Shown in pieces: positions 26,490-36,893 of a stretch of 64,000 nucleotides of DNA; the first letter of the stretch is position 1; every line of letters starts with the position of its first letter. Under the pieces are notes generated by a model. The model ran no database searches and had not been told where the DNA came from. It saw nothing but the letters and a program-made list of their open reading frames with translations. The position numbers and the translations under genes were made by a program. The stretch lies in assembly GCF_003719725.1 (NCBI RefSeq), contig NZ_RIAX01000002.1:62001-126000 (forward strand), written 5' to 3'. The DNA is from Planococcus salinus (GTDB lineage: Bacteria > Bacillota > Bacilli > Bacillales_A > Planococcaceae).

Positions 26490-28343
26490 TCACCCACCCT
26501 GAAGCACCAGATGCAGTGTCCGTTTCAATAACCGCAGCGTCTGGTCGACAAATTGATCAAGTGAATTGGCACTGACTGATTTATTGCCATACATCATGCG
26601 GTAAAAAGCGGCTTGTTCTTCGGTGATTTTCTCACTGCTGAGAAACAGGTGCAGCACTTCAATGCCCTGCTTTTTTGTTTCCTCCACTGCTTTCGCCGTA
26701 TCAATTACACCATTTTCCGCGTAGTTATAGGCGGAAGGTTCTCCATCGGAAAAAACCAACAAAAACCGATGCTGTTCTGTACGGCTCCGGAGGCGGTCCT
26801 TCATCCATCGGATTGCAAAACCGTCGCGGTTGTCTTCATGGTCTTCCATTGACCAAATTTCCTGTGCATGGTCCTTCGTTCCGTCTTCAAATTTATGCAT
26901 CCATTCAAAATAATTGGGCTGACGGCTCTCACTCGCTTCATATGCGTCTTCATAAAATAATACGATCTCGTGCGGAACATTTAATCCTCTCAAGACATCA
27001 TGGAACAGCAGAACCGCCTGTCTCGTTTCGTCCAGTTTATCAATCATTGAAGCAGAGCCGTCAATCAGCAGGCAAAAAACAGCATCCAGTTCCCTGGAAG
27101 GTGCTGATTTCCGGTAAAACGGCTTCGGACGCTCTTCGATTGCCAGTGGCACCAGCTGCTTCGACAGACGGCCTGCATTCAGATTTCTCCTGGCATCGCT
27201 TTGTCTGGAGTCGATTCTCTTTCTCAGTTCTTTCAAAAGTGCTTTGACATAAGGGGTGTGCCTGCTCCGCGCTGCATCGATTTCCGTTTTATGTCCTTTG
27301 ACTACGCGAATCCTGCTCTCGTGGTACTCGACATGGTCATTGGCGGCGCCGTATTTGCTTCCCGCTTTTTTGGGCGCTTGGTCCGAATGTTCATCTGCTG
27401 CTTCGTTGTCTGCCAGATGCTCTCCTCTTCCCTCTCCCTGAGCGGTTTGCTGAACATCCTCTGCGCCCTGTTCCTCACGCCCTCCTTCTGCCATACCGGA
27501 CTGTCCCTGTTCCAGTTCGAACTCCAGCGCTGCCGCTTCCTCCATTTCCATTTCCCTGTGCCAGGTGTGGAACCATTCCTCCAATGTCTCGATTTTTTCT
27601 TCGTCATCGGAATTTTCTGTTTCCACGCCTTCATGGTAATGAAACGGCGGGACTTTGTCAGGCGACTCACCGAATGTGTAATAGCTTTGAACCGTGTCTT
27701 TTTCAAACAGAAATTCCAGACGCCCCACCATCCGTGCAATGACATCTGCCGAGTCTGCCGTCGTCCTGGCATCAAATACATGCGTCCAAATTTGAAACAG
27801 TGGCTCCCATTCCTCCAAGCCTGCATCCTGCCGCCCTCTGAGCCGTAAATAAGCGGCATTCAAAAAGGCGTCCGCAGAAAAACCTTTTTGGCTGTTCTGT
27901 TCCAATTGTTTGGTGTGGTATTCGGTATAGACGGTTTCCCTGATTTCAAAAGCTCTTTTTGTGCCGGGACGTTCTTTGATGATCTGTTCGCTTAAACGGA
28001 ATTCTTCAGCGCACAGCAGCAATTGTTCCAGAAGCAATGGCAGATGGGTATCAATCCGTTTAAAGCTGCGCCATTCATGCAAGTTGAAATAACGCCAAAA
28101 TCCTCCGCTCATCAAATAAATATCTGACAAATAACCGTTTCGCTCCACCGTTTCCGGCCGGTGTTTCCAAAACACACTCATGGAAATGGTGGATTCAGAT
28201 GGCCTGAATTCCATCAGTTTACGTGTAGTCACTTTTAGATAGGGCGCTTCGGCAAGTGCTCCTGCCAGTAATTCCATCCGTTGAAGCAATTGAGTGTCGA
28301 CCGTTTCATTATTAAATTGGATGAATCGATTGACTGATGCCAT
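26490..28343 (-). CDS. yojO: VWA-domain protein, YojO/NorD-like
   Basis: A 617-residue protein. The C-terminal third is a von Willebrand factor A domain with the metal-ion site LLIDGSASMIDK and FLLVFSDGEPSAYNY; the middle (residues ~250-340) is very acidic and low in complexity, as in NorD/CobT-like proteins. It pairs with the MoxR AAA+ ATPase encoded immediately upstream, and in B. subtilis the yojO-yojN pair also neighbours odhAB. Such pairs act as chaperones inserting cofactors or remodelling complexes; the client here is unknown. ATG at 28343 chosen; GTG at 28352 is an alternative. Confidence 0.85.
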   Translation of the reverse strand: MASVNRFIQFNNETVDTQLLQRMELLAGALAEAPYLKVTTRKLMEFRPSESTISMSVFWKHRPETVERNGYLSDIYLMSGGFWRYFNLHEWRSFKRIDTHLPLLLEQLLLCAEEFRLSEQIIKERPGTKRAFEIRETVYTEYHTKQLEQNSQKGFSADAFLNAAYLRLRGRQDAGLEEWEPLFQIWTHVFDARTTADSADVIARMVGRLEFLFEKDTVQSYYTFGESPDKVPPFHYHEGVETENSDDEEKIETLEEWFHTWHREMEMEEAAALEFELEQGQSGMAEGGREEQGAEDVQQTAQGEGRGEHLADNEAADEHSDQAPKKAGSKYGAANDHVEYHESRIRVVKGHKTEIDAARSRHTPYVKALLKELRKRIDSRQSDARRNLNAGRLSKQLVPLAIEERPKPFYRKSAPSRELDAVFCLLIDGSASMIDKLDETRQAVLLFHDVLRGLNVPHEIVLFYEDAYEASESRQPNYFEWMHKFEDGTKDHAQEIWSMEDHEDNRDGFAIRWMKDRLRSRTEQHRFLLVFSDGEPSAYNYAENGVIDTAKAVEETKKQGIEVLHLFLSSEKITEEQAAFYRMMYGNKSVSANSLDQFVDQTLRLLKRTLHLVLQGG

Positions 28344-28352
28344 CCCTCTCAC

Positions 28353-29210
28353 CTACTTGATCCATGTATTGGCCAAATCCCTGAACAATTCCCGTTCGCT
28401 TTCGTCCTCCAATTTTTCGGCGATGGCGTAGTTCACTGCCCGCATTGGGTCCATATGCGCCGATAAAGCTGTTGCATCCAGCAGACTGCGTATCGAAGCC
28501 GCTTCTTCCGACAGCAAACCGTTTTCCACCTGTTTCATCAAATCAGCTGCCAAATGAAGCATAAACGATTTCAACTCCGTTGAAGCTTCCGGAAATTCCC
28601 GGTTCCACAGCTCTGCCAATTGATCGCCCGTCAGGTAAGGAACCGGATAGGCAATAAACCGATTTTTCAGTGCTTCGTTCATCGGTGCTGTTCCGATGTA
28701 TCCTTCGTTAATCGCAGAAATTACCGAAAAGTCGGGATGCGCTTGGATCACTTCCCCAGTAAACGGGTTTGTCATCATTCTGCGGTAATCCAGTGCACTG
28801 TGTAAAATCGGTAACGTCTCGGCTTTCGCCATATTGATTTCGTCAATGTACAGGATATGGCCTTTTTTCATCGCCGTAACAACGGGCCCTTCCACAAATT
28901 CAATAACACTTTGTCCGTCTTTTTGAACCAATGTCTTAAAGCCAAGGAGTGCTTCCGCGTCCAGATCCACAGAACAATTGACGCTTTGCATTGGCTGAGC
29001 AAAGACTGCAGAGACGCTTTCCGCCAGTTTTGTCTTGCCTGCACCCGTCGGCCCTTTCAGCAGCACCGGTTTCTTTAAAACGACTGCAGACAGGATATCC
29101 CGCCATAAATAATCATCCGGAGCAATATATCCTCCTTTTCCGATGAGTATTTCATCGTCACCGTGTGTACGCTGTTTTCGTTTACTGATTTCATTTTCAA
29201 TAAGAGACAT
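28353..29210 (-). CDS. yojN: MoxR-type AAA+ ATPase, YojN-like
   Basis: A 285-residue AAA+ protein with Walker A LLKGPTGAGKTKL, Walker B HILYIDEINMAK and the sensor-1 segment FSVISAINEGYIG. It corresponds to NorQ/MoxR proteins that work with a VWA partner. The ATG at 29210 (AAAGAAGGTG upstream) is chosen; a longer frame to 29267 runs through the terminator hairpin at 29232-29261. Ends ten bases before the yojO start, so the two are co-translated. Confidence 0.88.
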   Translation of the reverse strand: MSLIENEISKRKQRTHGDDEILIGKGGYIAPDDYLWRDILSAVVLKKPVLLKGPTGAGKTKLAESVSAVFAQPMQSVNCSVDLDAEALLGFKTLVQKDGQSVIEFVEGPVVTAMKKGHILYIDEINMAKAETLPILHSALDYRRMMTNPFTGEVIQAHPDFSVISAINEGYIGTAPMNEALKNRFIAYPVPYLTGDQLAELWNREFPEASTELKSFMLHLAADLMKQVENGLLSEEAASIRSLLDATALSAHMDPMRAVNYAIAEKLEDESERELFRDLANTWIK

Positions 29211-29231
29211 CCTTACACCTTCTTTCAATAG

Positions 29232-29261
29232 AAAAGACCGATGAGCTGGCATCGGTCTTTT
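29232..29261 (-). terminator. terminator between the DUF6501 gene and yojN
   Basis: AAAAGACCGATG and CATCGGTCTTTT form a perfect 12-pair stem, two bases past the end of the upstream small gene. Confidence 0.85.
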
Positions 29262-29263
29262 GT

Positions 29264-29461
29264 TCACTCAAAATATGTTTTGTAATAACCGCCGACTTTT
29301 CCGGTGTTGTCGACGACGAAGATGAACTCTTCGGTTTCGTTCTTTACATCATAGGTTTTTCCTTCAGTCAATACATTGGAGACGAGGAATTTCGCCGCTT
29401 TTGTATGATTGCATGTGACAGTCCGTATCGTTTCTTTTGTATCCCATTCTTTATGAATCAC
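29264..29461 (-). CDS. DUF6501-like small protein
   Basis: A 65-residue protein, MIHKEWDTKETIRTVTCNHT followed by KFLVSNVLTEGKTYDVKNETEEFIFVVDNTGKVGGYYKTYFE. The pattern matches a small conserved Bacillales family (DUF6501) of unknown function, with a compact beta-rich fold expected. GTG at 29461 is selected, because AAAAGGA is eight bases upstream and the family N terminus begins M-x-HK-W. Confidence 0.7.
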   Translation of the reverse strand: MIHKEWDTKETIRTVTCNHTKAAKFLVSNVLTEGKTYDVKNETEEFIFVVDNTGKVGGYYKTYFE

Positions 29462-29528
29462 AGTTCTCATCCTTTTCAATATGTCTATGGCTTAAGTATA
29501 AGGAAAAGAGCGCTGAATTTCAAATCCG

Positions 29529-30119
29529 CTATTTACGCACTGAGCGGGTCAGATAAATCGAACGGATGGTAATGACCAAAGCGATCACGAGCGACAGGGA
29601 AACAAAAAAAAGCTGCAGATGAGAAAGTATGGTGTCATATGCATATGGAAACGTCCTGCCCAGATTAAAATAAACCATCATCCAGACAAAGCTGCCGGTG
29701 TAGGCAAAAAAGGCATACTGTAAAAAAGGGAAACGGTTGGCTCCAACGACATACGGCATGGCCCAGCGAAAACCAGGAAGGAAAAAGCTGAGAAAAATTG
29801 CCCACTTTCCCCGACGGACCAAAAAAGCGTCAAATTTTTGAATCGCCTTGTTCCACCTTGTCTCTTTTAACTTCCTGAGGAGACGCATGCCGAGCGTAAA
29901 GCCGATAAAATAAGCGAACGTATTGCTGGAGATCAAGCCGAGATAGGCAGCCAGAAATGCATAGACCGGTTTGAAATGGTTGATCTCGGTAACCACACCT
30001 GAAAAGGTGGCGGCGACTTCATTTGGCAATGGCATGCCAAAAAGAAGGAGCCAATTGATCAGGAACATACTTACATATCCATATTCTTTCACTAGTTCGA
30101 TAAAAAAAGACAAATCCAT
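29529..30119 (-). CDS. DedA-family membrane protein
   Basis: A 196-residue protein with about five hydrophobic segments and DedA/SNARE-associated features: NWLLLFGMPLPNEVAATFSGV near the N terminus and LSFFLPGFRWAMPYVVGANRFP with the conserved F-x-P-G-x-R. DedA proteins are thought to flip undecaprenyl phosphate or phospholipids and support membrane energetics. ATG at 30119 selected over an upstream TTG. Confidence 0.85.
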   Translation of the reverse strand: MDLSFFIELVKEYGYVSMFLINWLLLFGMPLPNEVAATFSGVVTEINHFKPVYAFLAAYLGLISSNTFAYFIGFTLGMRLLRKLKETRWNKAIQKFDAFLVRRGKWAIFLSFFLPGFRWAMPYVVGANRFPFLQYAFFAYTGSFVWMMVYFNLGRTFPYAYDTILSHLQLFFVSLSLVIALVITIRSIYLTRSVRK

Positions 30120-30165
30120 CGCTTCCAACCGCCTTTGGGACCTTCTCTTTCCATCATGACAAAAA

Positions 30166-30196
30166 AAAGATAGCCCTGCAACGCAGGACTATCGGA
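30166..30196 (-). terminator. terminator of odhAB
   Basis: GATAG-CCCTGC and GCAGGA-CTATC pair with a mismatch, with an A-run on the plus strand (T-run on the transcribed side), nine bases after odhB. Confidence 0.7.
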
Positions 30197-30204
30197 AATT
30201 GTGA

Positions 30205-31479
30205 TTATGATTCTAGCAACAGGTCTTCAGGATTTTCAATCAAATCTTTGACCATTTTCAGGAACCCGACAGAATCGCTTCCATCGATGACACGGTGGTC
30301 ATAAGAAAGAGCCACATACATCATTGGACGGATTTGAATTTCGTCACCAACTGCAATCGGACGTTTTTGGATAGTATGCATGCCAAGAATACCGACTTGC
30401 GTGCCGTTCAGGATTGGTGTTGACATCAGTGAACCGAATACACCACCGTTTGTAATGGTAAACGAACCGCCTGTCATGTCCGCAATCGACAGTTTTTTAT
30501 CACGCGCTTTTGCGGCCAATTCACCGATGCTCGCTTCAATCTCTGCAAAGTTCTTTTTGTCTGTATCGCGGACGATCGGCACAACCAGGCCTTCTTCAGT
30601 TGATACTGCAATTCCTACGTCATAGAATTGCTTCAGCAATACATCATTGCCGTCCAACTCAGCGTTAACGTATGGATATTTTTTCAAAGCAGCCGTAACC
30701 GCTTTTGTGAAGAATGACATGAAACCAAGCTTCACGTCATGGTTTTTCACAAATTGATCTTTTTTGCGGCTGCGCAATGCCATCACGTTGGTCATATCGA
30801 TTTCATTGAAAGTTGTCAGCATGGCAGTCGATTGTTTAACTTCCAGTAAACGTTTTGCGATTGTTTGACGGCGTCTTGTCATTTTCTCGCGTACAATACG
30901 TCCGCTTTCTTCATCAGAAGAAGCCGCTTTTGGTGCTTCAGCTTTTGCAGCAGGAGCTGGCTGGCTTGGAGCAGCCGCTTTGGTGCTATGGGCTTCAACA
31001 TCTTGAACGCGTACTCTTCCCATCGGATCAACTGGAGTGATGGCAGCAAGATCGATTCCTTTTTCACGAGCCAATTTGCGGGCTGCAGGGCTTGCGATCG
31101 TGCGGTCAGAAGAACTTTGTTCTTCGGCTGCTGGTGCTTCTTCTACAGCTTCTTCAGTTGCTGGAGCTTCTGTTTTTGCAGGCTCCTGCTCTTCTGATTT
31201 CGGTGCCGGTTCAGCAGACGCGCTGTCTCCTGAAGCTTCCCCGGAACCTTCTCCAACGATGGCGATGACTTGTCCAACTTCCACCGTATCGCCTTCTTCA
31301 GCTTTCAGTTCCTGTACAACACCAGCTTCTTCGGAGATAACTTCAACGTTGACTTTATCTGTTTCCAATTCAACGATAAATTCGCCTTTCTCCACTGTAT
31401 CGCCTGGTTGCTTCAACCATTGTGCGATTGTTCCTTCTGTTATCGATTCTGCTAATTCTGGTACTTTGATTTCTGCCAC
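30205..31479 (-). CDS. odhB: dihydrolipoyl succinyltransferase, E2 of 2-oxoglutarate dehydrogenase
   Basis: A 424-residue E2 with, in order: lipoyl domain (lipoylated Lys in [11 protein letters not shown], near residue 42), an Ala/Glu/Pro linker (residues ~80-125), peripheral-subunit-binding domain ([19 protein letters not shown]...GRVRVQDV), a second linker, and the catalytic acyltransferase domain ending [16 protein letters not shown]. It transfers the succinyl group to CoA in the TCA cycle. GTG start at 31479 with AAGGAGG. Follows odhA by 24 bases. Confidence 0.96.
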   Translation of the reverse strand: MAEIKVPELAESITEGTIAQWLKQPGDTVEKGEFIVELETDKVNVEVISEEAGVVQELKAEEGDTVEVGQVIAIVGEGSGEASGDSASAEPAPKSEEQEPAKTEAPATEEAVEEAPAAEEQSSSDRTIASPAARKLAREKGIDLAAITPVDPMGRVRVQDVEAHSTKAAAPSQPAPAAKAEAPKAASSDEESGRIVREKMTRRRQTIAKRLLEVKQSTAMLTTFNEIDMTNVMALRSRKKDQFVKNHDVKLGFMSFFTKAVTAALKKYPYVNAELDGNDVLLKQFYDVGIAVSTEEGLVVPIVRDTDKKNFAEIEASIGELAAKARDKKLSIADMTGGSFTITNGGVFGSLMSTPILNGTQVGILGMHTIQKRPIAVGDEIQIRPMMYVALSYDHRVIDGSDSVGFLKMVKDLIENPEDLLLES

Positions 31480-31503
31480 AGAAAATTCCTCCTTAGTTGA
31501 TCC

Positions 31504-34332
31504 TTAAGATTGCGATAATGCTTCGTCTATAATGCGCGCCTGTTCCACTTTATGCGCTTCGCCATCACCTTCAGCAGGGCTTTGACGCTTGATGCGGCCA
31601 TAATATGTCACGTCTTTGCCATCCGCGATTTCACGCAGATACGGCTCTGCAAATGACCATGAACCCATGTTCTGCGGTTCTTCCTGAACCCATGCCAGTT
31701 CTTTGGCTTTCGGGTAACGGTCGATAATCGCCTGAATTTTTTCGGCCGGGAACGGATACAGTTGTTCGACACGGACAATATGCGCCCAGTCGTAACCTTT
31801 TCCGTCTTTTACGCGTTCTGCCAGGTCGATTGCCATTTTGCCGCTGGCAAACAGGATCCGTTCCACTTTCGTTTTCTTTTTGCCCATTCCCGGCTGTTCC
31901 AGCACAGTTTGGAACTGGCCTTCCGCTAGGTCTTCCAATTCCGCTCCCACCATTGGATGGCGCAGCAAAGATTTAGGAGAAACGATGATCAGTGGGCGAA
32001 TGGACTCTTCACCCAGCATTTTCGCTTGCCGGCGAAGAATATGGAAATAGTTGGCGGCGCTTGAAAGGTTAGCCACTGTCCAGTTGTTTTCTCCAGCCAT
32101 CTGCAAATGTCTTTCCAGACGGGCACTTGAGTGTTCAGGACCCTGTCCTTCATAGCCATGCGGCAAGAGCATCACAAGTCCTGATTTTTGTCCCCATTTT
32201 GCACGGCTTGCAGAAATGAATTGATCGAACATCATCTGAGCCATATTCGCAAAATCTCCGTACTGGGCTTCCCAGATGACAAGTGCTTTTTCATTTTCGG
32301 CGTTATAACCGTATTCATAGCCAAGAACAGCAGCTTCACTCAATGGGCTGTTGTAAATGGCGAATGATGCTTCGGCACCGGAAATATGGTGAAGCGGTAC
32401 GAGTTCGTTGCCGGTTTTTTCATCATGCAGTACAAGATGGCGATGAGCGAACGTCCCGCGCTGCGCATCCTGCCCTGACATACGGATTGGATTGCCGTCT
32501 TGAAGAATGGAACCGAACGCAAGTGTTTCCGCGTGAGCCCAGTCGATTTTTCCTTTTCCGTTAAATGGATCTTCGCGGCGTTTCAGGATGCGGGCCAATT
32601 TACCGAATGCAGAAAAATCTCCTGGCCAAGCAAGCAATTCTTCATTCATTTTAATCAGGACATCTTTATCGACTCCTGTCGGCACTTCAGGGAACCCATT
32701 CAATACGGCTTCGGGAATCGTCATTTTTCCTTCATCGTCTGATTTGTTTTCCTTCACGCGGTCATACGCTTCCTGCATTTCTTTTTGAATGTCTTTGTCG
32801 AGCGTCTGCACGTCATCTTCTGTCAGAACTTTTTCAGAAGATAATTGCTTTCCGTACAGCTCGCGTACTGTTCCATGCTGATGGATGCCATGATACATCA
32901 GCGGATTGGTGACAAGCGGTTCATCCATTTCGTTATGTCCGTACCGGCGGTAGCCGATCAAATCGATTAATATATCTTTTCCGAACTTCTGGCGGTATTC
33001 AAAAGCAAGACGTGCAACAGCAACCACTGCTTCCGGATCATCTGCATTAACATGGATCACTGGAATTTCGTAGCCTTTGGCCGGATCCGATGAATAATGA
33101 GTCGAACGGGAATCGTGTTGTTCTGTCGTGAAACCGATCAGGTTGTTGGCGATGACATGGATTGATCCACCTGTATGAAAACCATTGATACGGCTGATAT
33201 TCAATGTTTCCGCAACAACGCCCTGACCTGGGAAAGCGGCATCGCCATGAACCATGATGGCGTATGCTTTTTTCGGATCGACTTTCGGCATCCCTTTCTG
33301 GTCAGTGATCTCCTGAGCTGCGCGTGTTTGCCCCGCTACAACCGGATTGACAACTTCCAGGTGGGATGGATTGTAAGCCAGTTTGATGTTGGTGCCATCC
33401 GGTGAACGATACGTGGCACCCATATGGTATTTCACATCACCATACCAGCCTTTTGTAATTTCCAGAGAACCGTTTTCCGGCAGGAAAGCTTCGTCGCCGA
33501 CGTGGGCAAAGCCTGCAAACATCATTTCATATGGCTTGTTCAGAATATGTGTAAGCACATTTAAACGACCGCGATGCGCCATCCCGATCATGATATTCTC
33601 CGTACCGGCTGTTTCGGACAAACGGACCAACTCTTCCATCAGAACGACTAAAGTGTCTACCCCTTCAATCGAAAAGCGTTTTTGCCCTACAAACGTACGG
33701 TGTATAAATTTCTCGAACCCTTCGACACGCGTCAACAAATCCAGCAATTCTTTTTTCTTGTCTGCGTCCAGTGAAGGCTTCAATTGACCGGATTCAATTT
33801 TCTCCTGAATCCAGCTGCGTTCCTGCGGCTGTACAATATGAGAAAATTCATAGGCGATTTTGTCAGTATAAAGGGATTTCAGATAAGTAATTGCTTCTAA
33901 CCCGTTTGTCACGTCGGACGGGGCATTCGCTAATATGAAGGAAACCGGCACATCTTTCAAATCCTGTTCCGTTAACCCATATGCGGAAAGCTCCAAGCGT
34001 TCCGTATCTTTTGGCTGGTCCTGAAGCGGATAAATATCCGAAGCCAGATGACCATGTGCACGGATCGCTTCAGCCAGTTGGACAGCTGCCAGCACTTTGG
34101 CAAATTTGTTTGGATCTACGCCACTCTCGACTGTCGGAGCAGCAGTGGAAGCTGTTGTTTGCTGTCCGGCCGCTTCAACCGGAGGACCATATTGTTCAAA
34201 AAGCTCTGCATATTCCGGATCGATCAATTCCGGGGATTCCTGGTAAAGATCGTACATTTCCATTACATATCCCAAGTTTGGACCCGTAATGGAACTCCAG
34301 GGAGATTGTGCACCTGAATAATTGCTAGACAT
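31504..34332 (-). CDS. odhA: 2-oxoglutarate dehydrogenase E1 (thiamine-dependent)
   Basis: A 942-residue E1, the usual length for Bacillus OdhA. The N terminus (SPWSSITGPNLGYVMEMYDLYQ) binds E2 and the thiamine diphosphate motif is HGDAAFPGQGVVAET...NNLIGFT near residue 375; IGMAHRGRLNVLTHI and YRRYGHNEMDEP are also typical. It decarboxylates 2-oxoglutarate and passes succinyl to OdhB. The ATG at 34332 follows TGGAGG; the frame reaches 34458 without a credible site. Operon odhA-odhB. Confidence 0.97.
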   Translation of the reverse strand: MSSNYSGAQSPWSSITGPNLGYVMEMYDLYQESPELIDPEYAELFEQYGPPVEAAGQQTTASTAAPTVESGVDPNKFAKVLAAVQLAEAIRAHGHLASDIYPLQDQPKDTERLELSAYGLTEQDLKDVPVSFILANAPSDVTNGLEAITYLKSLYTDKIAYEFSHIVQPQERSWIQEKIESGQLKPSLDADKKKELLDLLTRVEGFEKFIHRTFVGQKRFSIEGVDTLVVLMEELVRLSETAGTENIMIGMAHRGRLNVLTHILNKPYEMMFAGFAHVGDEAFLPENGSLEITKGWYGDVKYHMGATYRSPDGTNIKLAYNPSHLEVVNPVVAGQTRAAQEITDQKGMPKVDPKKAYAIMVHGDAAFPGQGVVAETLNISRINGFHTGGSIHVIANNLIGFTTEQHDSRSTHYSSDPAKGYEIPVIHVNADDPEAVVAVARLAFEYRQKFGKDILIDLIGYRRYGHNEMDEPLVTNPLMYHGIHQHGTVRELYGKQLSSEKVLTEDDVQTLDKDIQKEMQEAYDRVKENKSDDEGKMTIPEAVLNGFPEVPTGVDKDVLIKMNEELLAWPGDFSAFGKLARILKRREDPFNGKGKIDWAHAETLAFGSILQDGNPIRMSGQDAQRGTFAHRHLVLHDEKTGNELVPLHHISGAEASFAIYNSPLSEAAVLGYEYGYNAENEKALVIWEAQYGDFANMAQMMFDQFISASRAKWGQKSGLVMLLPHGYEGQGPEHSSARLERHLQMAGENNWTVANLSSAANYFHILRRQAKMLGEESIRPLIIVSPKSLLRHPMVGAELEDLAEGQFQTVLEQPGMGKKKTKVERILFASGKMAIDLAERVKDGKGYDWAHIVRVEQLYPFPAEKIQAIIDRYPKAKELAWVQEEPQNMGSWSFAEPYLREIADGKDVTYYGRIKRQSPAEGDGEAHKVEQARIIDEALSQS

Positions 34333-34595
34333 AAAAAAACCTCCAACTATTTGCCTCATGGCAGTCACTTTAACTATTGTATGTCTTCCATATTTTATCA
34401 CGCCTCCCGCCGGACATAAAGCGCAAGGCGTTCTATCAATTGAAGAACAAATTTCCATATCAATCTTACTACTTCCAGTAAAAAAAACAATGGTTTTCCG
34501 TGAAAATATTCACATTTAGAAATTTCGGGTTTAAGAAAGTGAAAATTGAGGTTAAAAAACCGTAAAATCGACGAAATTCAAACAGAAATAACGGC

Positions 34596-35552
34596 TCATC
34601 CCACAAACTGCCGAGCCACGGCAGAAGTTTGTCGGCTGAACTTTTCATAATTGGCCTGTTCACCCAAATCGTCTGCCGACACAAACCGGCTGTCTTCGCT
34701 GGTATCTTTCCAGTCAAATACGTGTTTCGACAAATAACTTGCATTGCCGGTCAGCTTCAACGAAATCCGGTCGCCTTCTTTTGACACTGAACACTTAACC
34801 ATTCCACCTGGGTTGTAAACGTAAACGTCTCCGTATGGAACAATTCCGGCCATGCAGCTGACCAAAGCCGATGCGGTCATCGCTGTGCCGCACGCATTGG
34901 TGAAGCCCACCCCCCGCTCAAAGGTTCTGACAAAAATGCCATCTTCCACTTTGGTGACATAACTGACATTGACACCGTCGGAAAAATAGTCATTGGGGCC
35001 ATTGAAAGTTTCTGCCCATCTTTTTTGGTGAGATTCATCTGCCTGGAATGACCCAGGCACCAAACCGATCAAATGGGGATTCGGCACCGCGACGGCTGTA
35101 AAAGGAACATCTTCCGAAACAAATGGCAATGGAGTCAAAATCAGCTCTTCACGGCCGTCATAAGTCATCGGCAAATCCGTTAACTGGAAAGACACCGGTG
35201 AAATCTCCACCGAATACGTGGCGATGCCGTCCATCAGCGTCTGTTCTTTTTCCACATGTAAATGCGCCTTCATCGTTTCTATGACCGCGTTTGTTAAATT
35301 GCCGCGTTCACAGACGTAACGGGCAACACAGCGCAAACCGTTGCCGCACATGGAAGCCTCGGAACCGTCTCGGTTAAAGACACGCATTTTGGCGTCAGCT
35401 GTTGCGGAAGGCAGTATCACCAGCAAACCGTCAATCCCTTGATCCAGTTCCGCCAATTGCAGCGCCAACTGGTCATAATCCTGCCGTTCCGGCCCTTCCA
35501 CCATATAAAATGTATTCATGGATCCATGAACTTTCAGCAATGTAATGTCCAT
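34596..35552 (-). CDS. dapF: diaminopimelate epimerase
   Basis: A 318-residue protein with both catalytic cysteine motifs of DapF: MCGNGLRCVARYV (residues ~70-82) and FTNACGTAMTAS (near 225), plus the substrate motif NPHLIG. It converts LL- to meso-diaminopimelate for peptidoglycan and lysine. It is about 30 residues longer than typical DapF, the extra at the C terminus. ATG at 35552 chosen (AGAGGTGA upstream). Lies downstream of murG on the same strand, so two cell-wall precursor genes are adjacent. Confidence 0.93.
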   Translation of the reverse strand: MDITLLKVHGSMNTFYMVEGPERQDYDQLALQLAELDQGIDGLLVILPSATADAKMRVFNRDGSEASMCGNGLRCVARYVCERGNLTNAVIETMKAHLHVEKEQTLMDGIATYSVEISPVSFQLTDLPMTYDGREELILTPLPFVSEDVPFTAVAVPNPHLIGLVPGSFQADESHQKRWAETFNGPNDYFSDGVNVSYVTKVEDGIFVRTFERGVGFTNACGTAMTASALVSCMAGIVPYGDVYVYNPGGMVKCSVSKEGDRISLKLTGNASYLSKHVFDWKDTSEDSRFVSADDLGEQANYEKFSRQTSAVARQFVG

Positions 35553-35636
35553 TCTGCTCACCTCTGCTCTTTCTTTTCTCCAATTTCATCATCAATTTGT
35601 CCGTGTGGAGCGAGCCTCCACTGAAGAGAGTGTCCG

Positions 35637-36719
35637 TCACCTTTTGCTCGTGTGAGCGACCACTAACTTCGCCATTTCATAGGAAGTTTTTGGCGGTTCC
35701 GCTTGAGTCATCTGATCCACCAGTATATCTTCATCGGCACGCAGCCGGTTGATCGCCTGCATAAAACTCTCTGATGTCAGTTCTTCTTCTTCCATGACAT
35801 GCGCAAATCCCTGCTGTTCAAACAGCCGGGCATTTAGCAATTGGTCGCCGCGGCTTTTCTGGACAGACAGCGGAATCAGCAGCATCGGCTTTTTCAAAGC
35901 CAGGAATTCAAAGATGGAATTGGAACCGGCCCTTGAGACGACAAAGTCAGTCATATGTAAAAGATGGGACAATTCATGTGTCACATATTCAAACTGGCGG
36001 TAATTCGGTTGTTGTGACAAAGATTCGTCCACATTGCCTTTACCGCATAAATGGATAATGCTGAAATTTTCCGTTAGCTTTTTCAGATTGTCTCGAACTG
36101 CTTGGTTGATGATGGCAGACCCCTGGCTTCCGCCCATAACCATAAGAACAGGTAAATCGTTATCGAAATAACAGATTTCTTTTCCTTTCGCTGCGGAACC
36201 GTCCATTAACTCACTGCGGATGACCGCTCCGGTGCACGTGGATTTCTCCGCCGGTACATACTTCAGTGTTTCTTTGAAAACGGTAAAGATATGATCAGCA
36301 AACGGCATTGCCAGCTTATTGGCCAATCCAGGCGAAACGTCTGACTCGTGAATAATAACAGGCACTGTCATAATTTTCCCTGCCATGACGACTGGAACCG
36401 ATACAAAACCACCTTTTGAAAAAATAGCGGCCGGCTTCGTTTTCCGGATGACATTGATTGCCTGAATCAGACCGATCCCGACACGAAAAGGATCCGTAAA
36501 GTTTTTCATGGAAAAATAACGGCGCAACTTTCCACTGGCGATGGCGTGATAAGGGATATCCGGATTCGATTCCCGGATCAACTCTTTTTCGATGCCGTTT
36601 TTTGATCCGATGTATTCGACATCCAGATCCAGGTTTTGGATCTCCGGAATCAGTGCCTGGTTCAGCGATACGTGTCCTGCTGTACCTCCTCCGGTCAAAA
36701 TGATCTTTCTTTTCTTCAT
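35637..36719 (-). CDS. murG: MurG-type N-acetylglucosaminyltransferase
   Basis: A 360-residue GT28 glycosyltransferase with the N-terminal glycine motif LTGGGTAGHVSLNQAL, IFSKGGFVSVPVVMAG, IIHESDVSPGLANKLAMPFAD and MVMGGSQGSAIINQAV. It converts lipid I to lipid II. Genomic position is with dapF, not in a division/cell-wall cluster, so it could be the extra MurG known in some Bacillales rather than the only copy. Start ATG at 36719. Confidence 0.9.
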   Translation of the reverse strand: MKKRKIILTGGGTAGHVSLNQALIPEIQNLDLDVEYIGSKNGIEKELIRESNPDIPYHAIASGKLRRYFSMKNFTDPFRVGIGLIQAINVIRKTKPAAIFSKGGFVSVPVVMAGKIMTVPVIIHESDVSPGLANKLAMPFADHIFTVFKETLKYVPAEKSTCTGAVIRSELMDGSAAKGKEICYFDNDLPVLMVMGGSQGSAIINQAVRDNLKKLTENFSIIHLCGKGNVDESLSQQPNYRQFEYVTHELSHLLHMTDFVVSRAGSNSIFEFLALKKPMLLIPLSVQKSRGDQLLNARLFEQQGFAHVMEEEELTSESFMQAINRLRADEDILVDQMTQAEPPKTSYEMAKLVVAHTSKR

Positions 36720-36893
36720 TTATTGGCCCACTCTCTGCAATTAAAATTCATTTGTACTTATGGCATTAACGATTTTCCAATTCTCTGCGGAGCCGGCTCT
36801 GACTGTTAAAATACCCGTTTCCGCATTTGTACATCTCTTCAATTGTAGCATAAATGGCTTGTATCAAGGAAAGGAAGGTCTCAATGAAGACAA

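Noticed and set aside
34333-34595. Riboswitch or T-box between odhA and dapF
   Set aside because: No lysine-riboswitch or T-box landmarks were found; the segment is AT-rich leader sequence.
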